Shown here: in pieces, positions 45,271-54,940 of the stretch
Layout: every line of letters starts with the position of its first letter
Position numbering within the stretch: the stretch's first letter is position 1
Source of the DNA: Agapanthus africanus
Lineage: Eukaryota; Streptophyta; Magnoliopsida; Asparagales; Amaryllidaceae
Assembly: GCA_030015575.1 (NCBI GenBank)
Contig: CM057340.1
Location: forward strand, 754,361,632 to 754,425,631
Direction of reading: 5' to 3'
DNA: 64,000 nt
The notes under the pieces: generated by a model
Databases searched by the model: none
The model's input: the letters and a program-made list of their open reading frames with translations, nothing else
Told to the model about the DNA's origin: nothing
Made by a program: the position numbers and the translations under genes

Positions 45271-45675
45271 GTGGGGCCTTTCGATATTATTGAGCGTGTT
45301 GGAGAAGTAGCTTATCGATTGGCTTTACCACCGTCTTTGGCAAATGTTCATGACGTGTTTCATGTATCTCAACTTCATAAATATGTTCGAGATGAGACGC
45401 GCGTGCTAGATCATTCGGAGCTGACTGTAAGGGTGGACTTGACATATGAAGAACGACCGATGTCGATTGTTGATCAAAGAGAAAGATCCTCAAGAACAAG
45501 GTTATCACTCTTGTACTTGTTTCATGAGGGAATCGCTCAGATGGAGAATCGACTTAGGAACGAGAAGACGATATTCTACAGAAGTTTCCACACCTATTTT
45601 CGTAGATTCATGCTTGTTTATCTTTTCTTTTTCCGGCAATTTCGAGGACGAAATTTTTTTTGTAGTTGGGAATAA
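45271..45675 (+). pseudogene. Tekay integrase C-terminus and chromodomain remnant
   Basis: GPFDIIERVGEVAYRLALP and VHDVFHVSQLHKYV are the conserved chromovirus integrase tail. DLTYEERPMSIVDQRER opens a chromodomain region that is then degraded. The frame runs to FRGRNFF and the LTR start at 45676. A chromodomain normally steers insertion to marked chromatin; here it is not functional. Confidence 0.85.
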
Positions 45676-47285
45676 TGTAACACCCTAGTTCGTTATACAT
45701 GCCTAATTCGATTATTTTATTTATCGTGTGGTTATTTTCTTGATTTTATTAGTTTTTGAGTGCGGATAGTGTTTTGGGTATCTGTGCTTGGTATCAGACC
45801 CGACCCGCATACTTGAATCTGTCTTGATTCCTGCTTATGATTTATCCCTGCTTATGCTGAGAATCCGTGCACTCTCGTGTTCTATATCCTGTATACCTGC
45901 ATTATATCCGGCATCTGCATTTTTTTAATAATACAATTATAATTGAATAATATATTTTAAAAATATCTAGTATGGCCTGCATCATACCCCAGACCCTGTG
46001 GTGGCATCTGTACATCCTGTTCTCGTTCCGTTCGGTGAAACGGACTTGTTTGGATAGCTACGTGCACGCTGCGTGTATCCGTTCTTGGGGGTATGCATTT
46101 TCGTTACCCGGATACCCTATTTTGGTTTTGGTTGACACGTATATTATCCGTATTTTTAAACCATAATTTTAGACCCGATCCGGATGTGTTTTAGAATATT
46201 TTTGTATTAGACAAAAACTCAAATTTTCCTAATATTATATTCCTTATAATATATTCGGTTCATAATATACGATTTTATATTTTTTTAAACAAAATTTGTT
46301 TTTAAAATCTTTAAATCCTAACTAACCAATCTCTCTGTGTCTCTCTCTTCATATATATTATTTATATATATTTTTATATTATTTTAAAAAACCTAAACCC
46401 ATACCTCACGTCCCTCTCTCTCCCCTCATTTCTATTCTTCTTCCTCCGCTGCCTCTCGCTGCGAGAACCCATGCCTCATGTTCGCCTCGTCTCTCCGTCG
46501 ATGACTCAACCATCATCACCACCTCTCTGCTCTCTCCTCTCTTTTTCCCTGCACAGGAACCCTGACCCACTACAACCCATCACCCGAACCGCGCTTGCAA
46601 CCCATCGCCTCCCCTGCACCCTTGCCTCGCCGGAGCTCTGACCCCCGTCGGCCTCACCCCTCGCCACCACTTCTCTCCCTCCCTCCTCACCCCTACAAAC
46701 TCCCCGGCGTGAAACCCCGAAAACTGCAACCTCACCCAACCTTGCTGCAACCTCCAACCTCGCCTGCACCCTTGCCGGAGCTCCGACCTTATTGCCTCCG
46801 CGCACTCGACACCACCTCAACCCATTCTCCTCTCATCTCACCTGCAAACCCACAACCCTAGCACCCGCGGCCACTGCCATCGCCGTGGATCTTACCGTCG
46901 ACGTCCCACCATCGTCATCGTCGTCTCGCCTGCCTCGTTTCTGTCCCCAAACACCAAACCACAGACCAACTTCTTCTTCTTCTTCTCTTCTCTTTACTTT
47001 CTTGATTCAGTTTCCTGGTGATCGCCGGAGCCGTGCTCGTCGCCGACGATCCGGAAAATTCAGTAGACGTTCCCAGTCAGCGTGGTCATGTTCTTGCTTT
47101 GCTTAGTTCAGTTCTGTATGCACGTGTGTGTATTGCGACGTTTACCCGACGTCGGACGTAGCGTACACACCCCGTCGTGAGATCCGATCAGGCAAGTTTA
47201 TCCTGCAACATGCTATACTACTATATTTTGCATTCATGCGAACAATAATATTACATATTGTTTAGTTATGCATCCTATGTTATCT
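45676..47285 (+). mobile_element. Tekay 3' LTR, interrupted
   Basis: TGTAACACCCTAGTTCG start; matches the other LTR copies up to GCATCCTATGTTTATC, where Tat2 begins. The uninterrupted copy continues ...GTTATCGTTTTAC at about 22996. TTATC (47281-47285) is the expected target duplication of Tat2. Confidence 0.92.
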
Positions 47286-47324
47286 GATCCCTGATAAAAA
47301 TCAGGAAATACCTCAATGAGGTAT

Positions 47325-47781
47325 CACGTGCTCACACGTGACTAAGGGTCATGTGTTGATACGTGATAGTTTCCTATGATCTCCACTTTATAGAATTAAA
47401 ATTCTAAATCAAACAAAAATGTAACAAAACAGCTAAGGAAATACCTCAATGAGGTATCACGTGCTCACATGTAACCAAGGGTCACATGTTGACACGTGAT
47501 AGTTTCCTATGATCTCCACTTTATAGAATTAAATTCTAAATCAAACGAAAATATAACAAAACAGCTAGGGAAAGACCCCAATGGGGCATCACGTGCTCAC
47601 ATGTGACCAAGGGTCACGTGCTGACACGTGATGATCCTTTAGCTCTGTTAAAAGGCAGGATAAAATTCTGAATAAAAGAGAGTCACGTGCCAACACGTGA
47701 CAGGTCCCTCAGCTCTTTAATTAATAGAATTAAATTCTATTTCAATAGTCAAACGTTGGGATCGCGTGCCAACACGTGATG
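47325..47781. promoter_or_regulatory. G-box dyads in the Tat2 LTR, upstream cluster (8 pairs)
   Basis: Pairs of ACGTG-type half-sites begin at 47327/47337, 47352/47362, 47460/47470, 47485/47495, 47592/47602, 47617/47627, 47686/47696 and 47765/47775, always 10 bp apart. The best units read TCACGTGCTCACACGTGA. Degenerate halves are ATGTG, ATGTA, ACATG and GCGTG. CACGTG is the known bHLH/bZIP G-box; regulation by such factors is inferred. Confidence 0.85.
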
Positions 47782-48130
47782 GGCTTTAAAAGCCTTATAA
47801 GTTAATAGAATTAAATTCTAATTAAGGGAAATCAAAGACCCTAACTAGGAAAGTATTTCTTTAAATCTTTCCAAACAAACAAAAAATGATTATGCTCTGT
47901 AAAGTGGAGCACCGTTGGATTAAAAATCCAATGGTGATTAAAAATTACCAATTTATGGAAAGATTTTATACAAGGAAAGATTTTCCTAAAATTCACCAAG
48001 AATAACAAACAGAATATCTTTTGGATTAAAAATCCAATGGTGAATAAAATTCACTGAGATCGTGTTAGTTACAAAAACAAACAAAATCTTTGAATGAAAG
48101 ATTTACTAAACAAATTGATTCTTTTCTTTC

Positions 48131-48146
48131 TCCTATAAATAGGAGC
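48131..48146 (+). promoter_or_regulatory. TATA box of the Tat2 LTR
   Basis: CTCCTATAAATAGGAG: a TATAAATA box inside a 7-bp inverted repeat (CTCCTAT/ATAGGAG), about 845 bp inside the LTR. Confidence 0.7.
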
Positions 48147-48220
48147 CAAGAAAAGGAAGGGGATATAGAATTTTGGATTTTGGAATTTTCTGAAAGAAAA
48201 TAACAGAGAGAAAAGAAAGG

Positions 48221-49306
48221 AGAATTTAATTCTCAAGAAAAGAAACCCTAGGTGAGAAAGGGGAAAGGGATCAAAACTTCATAAAACAAAAGGAGAATTT
48301 AATTCTCAATCTAAGAGTTTAACTCTTCTCCAAAAGAACTTCGTTCTTCCTCTGGTTGAAGATCTGCAGAAGCAAATCTCCCCACAGGTTGAGAATTTAA
48401 TTCTCATCGGGGAGATTCTGCCATGCAGATCCAAAACTTAGAGAGAGAATTGAGTTTAGAGAATTTAATTCTCCCAAAAGTAAAACTAGGGTTAAACCCT
48501 ATATGAGAATTTAATTCTCCCAAATTCATAGGAATTTAATTCCTCCCAAAAATAAAACTAGGGTTTAACCCTATATGAGAATTTAATTCTCTCAAATTCA
48601 CAGGAATTTAATTCCTCCAAAATAAAACTAGGGTTTAACCCTATATAAGAATTTAATTCTTCTACATACATAGGAATTTAATTTCTCTAAAAACATAATT
48701 AGGGTTTAACCCTTACAAAGAATTTAATTCTTAAAATAAAGAGACTTGAAAGTTCTCCATGCACGTAAAGAACATTGGTCACGTGATGACACGTGACTCC
48801 AATCCGCGGTGATCAGAAAAGAAAGAATAAAGATAGGTCACATGCCCCCACGTGACCCCTGAACAAATCCCCCAAAATGAGAAAGAAACAGCTTGGAGGC
48901 AATGCCTCTCGTGCTTCCACGTGACTTCCAAAATAAAGAAAACAAAAGCAAAAGCAATGCTGGCTTTGGGCGCTCTCACGTGTCCTCACGTGACCCCTAA
49001 TAAACATTCTAATAAATCAATACATGAGTACCCATCACGTACCCACACGTGATGGCTATGAAAACTAAAAGTGTTTAACACTTATTTGCAGTTCTGAGAA
49101 TAAAATAAAGGAGGTCTGGCCCCACCTCTGGGTGCCCTCACGTGCCCTTACGTGACCCCTTCCTTTTTAGTGTTTAACACTATTTTGATCATTTCATTTC
49201 CAGTGTTTAACACTTTTTTAAATACATCACGTGAGGACACGTGACCACCGGATATCCTCTAGTGTTTAACACTAGTTTAAGGCCAATCTTAGCCAAATTG
49301 GCTAAG
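48221..49306. repeat. Array of different perfect palindromes sharing a TTTAA centre
   Basis: GAGAATTTAATTCTC at 48221, 48293, 48391, 48459 and in the 72-bp repeat units from 48481; AAGAGTTTAACTCTT at 48313; AGGGTTTAACCCT (48550, 48629, 48700); AGGAATTTAATTCCT (48530, 48602); AAGTGTTTAACACTT at 49069, TAGTGTTTAACACTA at 49169, CTAGTGTTTAACACTAG at 49259, and CTTAGCCAAATTGGCTAAG at 49288. The arms differ but the centre is kept. Confidence 0.88.
48779..49243. promoter_or_regulatory. G-box dyads in the Tat2 LTR, downstream cluster (7 pairs)
   Basis: Half-sites at 48781/48791, 48840/48850, 48909/48919, 48978/48988, 49037/49047, 49140/49150 and 49229/49239, all 10 bp apart, with five different bases between each (ATGAC, CCCCC, CTTCC, TCCTC, CCCAC, CCCTT, AGGAC). 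They lie in the transcribed part of the LTR. Confidence 0.85.
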
Positions 49307-49728
49307 TTGTCCAAAGACAAGCCTCTCCTTCAACTGAGTCTCAAAATTGATCATTTCATATGACATACAAAGTAAAACTCAGAGCTATAATGTTTAATGC
49401 TCAGTCAAAGACAAAAATGTTATCAGAGCCCTCAAACTCTTGTTTAGTATTGCTAAGTGACGAGGGGCTGAACCCAGATAAATGGTCCAATATAGGGCCA
49501 ATATTTCAAATCTAATTGGACTTAGCCCAAACTGGCCATAAGTCCTCAATTCAAATTTAACTGAGCCAATGTGCTCATAATCTAATAAATTGATCTCAGT
49601 TCCAAATTGGACTACAGATCCCCAAATCAACTTCGGTTCAAGGGTACATCTCTTCACTCCTTTGATATTTGTTTTTGTAATCCTTCAACGTCTTCAGAGA
49701 GGTGACGGGTCCCGATAGCCACACATTT

Positions 49729-49920
49729 CATGGACTATGATGTCCTTAACCTTGACTGTGACATCTTTAAACTCACAGACTATAATGTCCTTAACCTTGA
49801 ATGTGGGGTCTTTAAACTCACGGACTATGATGTCCTTAACCTTGACCGCGATGTCTTTAAACTAACATTAGACCGTAACGTCCTTAAAATAATTATGGAC
49901 CGCAATGTCCCTAAACTAAA
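49729..49920. repeat. 45-bp tandem repeat in the Tat2 LTR
   Basis: Three units starting GACTATRATGTCCTTAACC at 49733, 49778 and 49823, then shorter half-units (GACCGTAACGTCC, GACCGCAATGTCC). It is related to the repeat after the Tat1 integrase (12225-12385, opposite strand). Confidence 0.82.
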
Positions 49921-50470
49921 CAATAGAGTCCAAATGCTCTTTTATTGGATCTAAACGACCCCGTTAAGTTGATCTTAGTCTAAAATTAGACTAACGTATC
50001 CTTAACAAACGTTTAAGTTGATCTTAGTCTCAAATGTGACTAACGCATCCTTAAACCCAACCCCAAACCCAAATCTAAGAAAATACGGATTTGGACTAAT
50101 CCACGCGTTATGGGCGACAACATAAATTAATCTCCGTATACAATCCACGGGTAACCAAAACAAAATAAACACCCGCGACACGAAGTGACCATCTGGAGAA
50201 GGAGAAAATTGTTGCCGCGATGCGATAGCATAATTAACTGTGGGGGCTTGCGCCTGCAGGAAAAAGCATCTCCACAATAAAAAAAACCCTCAAATGAAGA
50301 GGAATCTGACGAAGTCTGCTATATCTGCCGCATCCATCTAAACCTTCGATACGTGGTGTCATAAATCAACTTGGCATTTTCGGAGAGGTAGACGGATAAC
50401 ACCTATTAGCATCTACCCCCAAATTCAGGAAAGACGATTGTCTTCCCGGTTTTCGGCGGGAAACAGATTC

Positions 50471-50489
50471 TGGCCCGCCCGGTGGGACC
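50471..50489 (+). promoter_or_regulatory. Tat2 primer binding site
   Basis: TGGCCCGCCCGGTGGGACC after the spacer GATTC. It differs by one base from the site of the left Tat-type element (4084-4102). Confidence 0.85.
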
Positions 50490-50516
50490 TTTTCCTCTTT
50501 CCACTCCACACTTCGT

Positions 50517-51512
50517 GTGTCGTGTTCGCGAACGAATCGCGGTTTGCTAATGGTTGCCCTTGGATTCAAGGTACTAAGATTTGGCGTCTTGCTTAGTGCA
50601 GAACGCGTAGGAGCAACGGCGTCTACTTGCAAGAAGTGTTCCAGCTGCAACTGCAACGCACGTTCCGCCTTATCTGGAGTTATAGCTTACGGGCCCCAGG
50701 CGGCCTCCCTGTTCATAATGCCGATAGAGCAGGTGACGCAGGCTACCACCGGATTGTTCTTTAGGACCATACTCCCACCAGTGAGCATTAACATCCCGCT
50801 GCCGCAAGAAGCACAAAAGAAGTCGGTCTTTGATCGGCTCACTACCACCACGGCCCTTCTCAACGGGTCTTCCGATGTCAAGCCAACAGCATCATTCTTC
50901 GATAGGCTGAGCCTGAACTCCAATAGGCCTGTCAACAAGCCCACGATACCTAAAGCGGCCATCCCAAAGCGGATAGCCATTCCTGCTTTCGAGGTCACTA
51001 AAGAAGCTTCTCCCGTTAAGGGATCGGTCTTTTCGAGGTTGGCCACCCCAGCTCCCGTTCCTACTTAAAGGCCTGTCTTTGACAGATTAGATACTGCTGC
51101 TCGACGGACGTCGGTCTTCAAGAGGCTGGTACCGGCAACGCCTCATTAGAATAGGGGGCATGACGAAGTCACCCCTAAAGCTGAAACAATCCCAACGGCT
51201 CGACATGCTCGACGTCGTCACTGGCGCCGAGTAAGGAAGGCTGGAGGCAATTCCCCCTCTGGGCTAACTCCACCAGCCCCAACGGTGGAAGTCAATGCTG
51301 CTGTTCCAACTGAGAACAGCTTTGAATTGCTGAACAAGGTGCGCAGGAACTCTCCTACCGCCGGACTGAAAAGATCTCCTCCACCCGTGGAGAATGTTAT
51401 ATAAACGAAGCCGGAGCAGCCCCCTCAGCAGCTTTCTTCCAAAATTTACAAAGTATGGCGACAGGTTCAAGGCTCAGTAATTGATCAAGATTACTCTAGC
51501 CGGCAGGAAAAG
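50517..51512 (+). pseudogene. Tat2 gag N-terminal region with SVFxRL repeats
   Basis: The open frame 50517-51068 and its continuation through stops (51066, about 51147 and 51400) encode a low-complexity basic region. The short motif [SP][VF]F-x-RL recurs five times: SVFDRL, SFFDRL, SVFSRL, PVFDRL, SVFKRL. This motif occurs in other plant Tat gags from general knowledge; its function is not known to me. The upstream start is uncertain because the first ATG lies only about 30 bp from the primer site. Confidence 0.7.
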
Positions 51513-52699
51513 GTGAAGGTTCAGCAGGAAGAGAACCGTCCTGTCAAGCCACAAAAGACGACAACTATCTGGGTGCCCGCTGCAACGGCCCCCTCGACTT
51601 CAACTACTCAAAAGAGAAGGAAGCCAGAGAAAGCCCCTGTGACTACGGCAGACCACAAAAACGCTGAGCCCAAACGCCCCAAGTCTGGGGGCATAATGGT
51701 GCATACTGTTTATATGGCTTCCGGAAAGGAGGAAAGCCGCACTTCGACGGATCACCGACCACTCACCCGATCCGTGACAAAAGCCCAGAAGCAGCAGCAG
51801 AAGTTTCAGGAGATGCTGACTGCAATGGCTGCACTCACTGGGCCGAAAGAAACTCCAGAGACCTCGGAGCAGCGTCGGGAACAAGAAACTGACACCGAGT
51901 TCCTCCGAAGAATGCTCGAGAGGAAAGAAAAAGAGGCTGCAGAACAGGCAGCCAATATAAAACGAATGGCTCTCTTGTTCCAAGACATAGCTAGGATGAT
52001 GTTACAGCCGGAACCTCCAGCTGAAGACCCCCCGATCATTATTGAAGACGACAGAGGGGAGACATCGAACCCTCCTCCGGATCTTTCAGCAGCCAAAGAG
52101 GAAATTATTTCCAAGGCCGCTCTGGATGACTACATTGCTCAGCAAACACGAGCTCACCAAACGAATGAAGCGGCCGGCCAAGTTGTTAAAACTGGGTGAC
52201 CATATCCAGGCTGGTATGACCAAATAAAGTACCCGCCGGGATATACGATCCCTAAATTTCATGTATACAAGGGGACGGGCAATCCCCATCAGCATGTCGT
52301 CCAGTTCAGGGCTCTATGTGACAACACTGGAGGTGATGATAAACTGTTACTTCTCCAGTTCGTCGGCAGCTTGTCGGAGACAGCGTTCGAGTGGTATTCT
52401 GAACTTCTAAACGACTCCATCAAGACGTTTGTGGAGATGGAACTGCTGTTTATGCAGAGATTCGCGAGCGCTAGCGAGCGTACCCCGATTACCACATTAA
52501 TTTACGCCAGGGTAAAACCAGGCGAAACGTGCGTACAATACGGTGGCGAAATTTATGGTCAAAATGTGAGCAACGCATCGAGGAAGGGCCGGTAGTGGGC
52601 ATGTTCGTGGGCACTCTGGACCCTCAGGCAACTATTTCCCAATTCATGATGTTCTTCAAACCGACCACGTTCCAAGCCTTGATCGATAAACTGGCCTAA
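51513..52699 (+). pseudogene. Tat2 gag core, broken
   Basis: Frame 51513-52199 has KGKEESR-type basic sequence and a coiled coil (LERKEKEAAEQAANIKRMAL), then a TGA (52197, CGA to TGA) just before the gag core YTIPKFHVYKGTGNPHQHV, FEWYSELLNDS, LFMQRFASASERTP. A frameshift near 52540 moves to RWRNLWSKCEQRIEEG, and a TAA (52697) precedes MDQMGHR. Equivalent to Tat1 21113-20166. Confidence 0.88.
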
Positions 52700-53221
52700 A
52701 TGGACCAGATGGGTCATAGACCGTCTCCTCCGAAGCCGGAGCCGCGGAACGAAAAGTGTAAAGGGAAGGCGACATTCGTTGCGAATACTCAACAACAACC
52801 TAGTGCTCCAAAACTAACAGATCAACTGGAAGAGAGACGGCGATATTATAATGAGAAAATGAAGCGTCCTTATTATTTCCATCGGGACAAAACGAAGAGA
52901 CTGTTCGAACTAGCGGTGCACAGCAGGCTCATCAATCTACCGAATCCAAAACGACCATTGCAACCCGGCGAGGCTGATAGTCCCAATTATTGCCCTTACC
53001 ATCAAACGGTAAGCCATCCAATTGAAGATTGCTTCGTCTTTAAGGGATGGATCGAGGACCAATACCAACAAGGTAAGTTTGCGCTGTCCGAGAATTGGAA
53101 GGTGAACCCACCACAGCCACACACTCCCAAGAAGACAGACACCCTGGGGGCATCATGCTCGTTCGTAGAAGAAGCTCCATGGGAGGTCTCTCTTTCGGCC
53201 AAAACAAAAAAAAAATGTTGA
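52700..53221 (+). pseudogene. Tat2 gag C-terminus with first CHHC knuckle
   Basis: PYYFHRDKTKRLFELAVHSR, then CPYHQTVSHPIEDC (52991-53032) and FVFKGWIEDQYQQGKF. The frame ends TGT TGA right after a run of ten A. The downstream frame is -1 relative to it. The knuckle binds RNA in the family. Confidence 0.85.
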
Positions 53222-53646
53222 ACGATCTCCAAGCATGCCTGGCGATCAGGTGGAAGAATCCGCTGAAACCTGAGGTCATCAAGGGAATGCTGAAACCGCG
53301 CCCAACTCCAAAGATTGGTGGTGATAGCCAAAGCACTCACACCCAGCCGTCAAAGTCTTCAAAGAAGAAGAAGAAGACCAAAAAGCCCGTGAAGCCCGGT
53401 GACAAGCGCACGGACCTGCAAAAGCAGATTGACGCGCTGGAAGAGTATAACCAGAAGGCGCGGACTCCAATCACACTCCAAGAATTTCTCAGTCACGTCC
53501 TTGAGGACGGAGATGATGGGGAAGACTCGTCGGATGAATCTGAAGTTTACGTAGTAAGTTGCCATGTGATCTCTCACTTGTCGATAGACGATGGAGAAGC
53601 TCCTTACACAGAAAAACTGGGGGCAGGTCCGAGCCGGAACTTTTAA
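53222..53646 (+). pseudogene. Tat2 basic/acidic linker
   Basis: Frame 53095-53646 (-1 to gag): LNDLQACLAIRWKNPLKPEV, a lysine-rich SSKKKKKTKKPVKPG, then FLSHVLEDGDDGEDSSDESE. Tat1 has the same order at 19773. No enzymatic domain. Confidence 0.75.
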
Positions 53647-54254
53647 GGCCATCAGACGAAATGATTGATGCATTCCTGAATGAAGCTCTTCTTAAAAGCA
53701 AAGCTGCTCAAGAGCGTGAGATGGCCATATTTGAAAAAGCCAAACGCCGAAAACTGGACGAAAGGGTTAAAACACTCCTGCCGGATCAAAGTACATCCGC
53801 CGCAAATAAAAGCAGGCTCAAGACGAGGAAGAGATTCGCCAAAGCCATATCGATGGGAATGGAATCGCCACCCTCCGAAGGAAACATTCTTGGTGAAGCG
53901 GACATGCATCCTAACTACTGCTTATATCATCGAAGGATTGTGCACCCTACTGAAGAGTGCAATGCTTTTAAAAGATGGTGGCAGGGATATGTTGCTCACC
54001 GGCAACATTTCAAGCGAATGAAGCGCAAAACTCGTCGGGAGCAAAGAAACATGACCGACGAGCGTAAAAGAACTGTCGGCAACTGTCACATGGTCGACAC
54101 TGGGGGATCGCAAGTTCTCACCTTCGGGAGCGACTCTGACGAAGAAATGACTCTTGGCCCTCTCTTCAAAGAATCACCTCGGGAAAAGAGAAAGAACCGA
54201 AGACCTGTGAAAATATTCAGCTGCGCAATCGTACGCTGCCCGAAAAGAATCTAG
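53647..54254 (+). pseudogene. Tat2 second knuckle module
   Basis: Frame 53559-54254: EREMAIFEKAKRRKLDERVK, then CLYHRRIVHPTEEC (53919-53960, C-x2-H-x4-H-x4-C) and NAFKRWW, basic KRMKRKTRREQR and acidic TFGSDSDEEMT. It resembles the gag and pre-RT modules (shared REMAI[YF]EKA and knuckle). This module is deleted in Tat1. Confidence 0.75.
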
Positions 54255-54937
54255 GGCCCTCGAACAGTAGGTCAAATAGAAACGATAAGGGGAAAGAAAA
54301 GGTCCCTGAGGATATCATCCTTGATGACCAAGCCGTCAAAGAGCTGACAGCCAAGGACCGGCCAAAGAAAAGTAAGGTGGACTACAACGTTCTGGCACAC
54401 TTGAGAAAGCTACCTTCGCAGCTAAGCATTCTCGATGCACTCTTGTTATCAAAAGAAGCAAGAGATTCTTTAATCAAGGCACTGCAAGAGACCGAGCAAT
54501 TCCAAGCTTTCCTTGCAGAAGAAAGGATGAAGGACGAGCTGGAAGAAGTGCACACAGCCGATATCACCTTCGGCGACGAAGATCTCCTCCTCGGGACGTA
54601 CGAGCACAACCGTCCCCTTTATGTCTCCGGATACTGTCACAATATCAAGATAGGCAAAATCCTGGTTGACAATGGGTCTTCCGTCAATCTCGTCAACGTG
54701 AGAGTGTTGAAGGAAATCTGCATGAGCGTTCAGCACTTCGCTCGTGATAAAATCACCATTTCCGGTTTCAACTCCCAGTCATCACGGAATCTCGGGTCTG
54801 TGATACTGACGCTGCGTTTCGGGCTACTCGTCACGGACATTAAATTTTACGTCATCGACACCAAGAATTGCTACAATGCTTTGCTCGGCCAGCCTTGGTT
54901 ACACGAGTACAACATCATCCCTTCTACACAACACTAG
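54255..54937 (+). pseudogene. Tat2 aspartic protease
   Basis: HLRKLPSQLSILDALLLSKE leads to GKILVDNGSSVNLV, the catalytic Asp motif (D at 54668; DNGS instead of the usual D[TS]G), and DTKNCYNALLGQPWLHEYN, the conserved C-terminal flap of Tat proteases. It ends at a TAG (54935), a CAG to TAG change by comparison with the family. It would process the polyprotein. Confidence 0.88.
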
Positions 54938-54940
54938 CGT

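Larger units (their letters stand above)
39290..47285 (+). mobile_element. Tekay/Del-type chromovirus lacking gag (plus strand)
   Basis: 5' LTR 39290-41793, primer site, protease to integrase and chromodomain remnant (about 42300-45600), and 3' LTR from 45676. The FRGRNFF coding end (aattTCGAGGACGAAATTT) and TGTAACACCC LTR start are hallmarks of plant chromoviruses. Only about 500 bp separate the primer site from the protease, so gag is deleted. The 3' LTR is cut by Tat2 at 47286; its remainder should lie beyond the window. Confidence 0.92.
47286..50465 (+). mobile_element. Tat2 5' LTR (3,180 bp), palindrome-rich
   Basis: It starts TGATCCCTGATAAAAATC at the junction with the Tekay LTR and ends TTCGGCGGGAAACA before GATTC and the primer site. 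A TATA box is at 48131-48146. U3 (47286 to about 48130) holds eight paired G-boxes, and the transcribed part holds seven more (48781-49243), many perfect palindromes (48221-49306) and a tandem repeat (49729-49920). The 49300-50465 remainder shows no other structure. The length is within the range known for the Tat/Ogre group. Confidence 0.85.
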
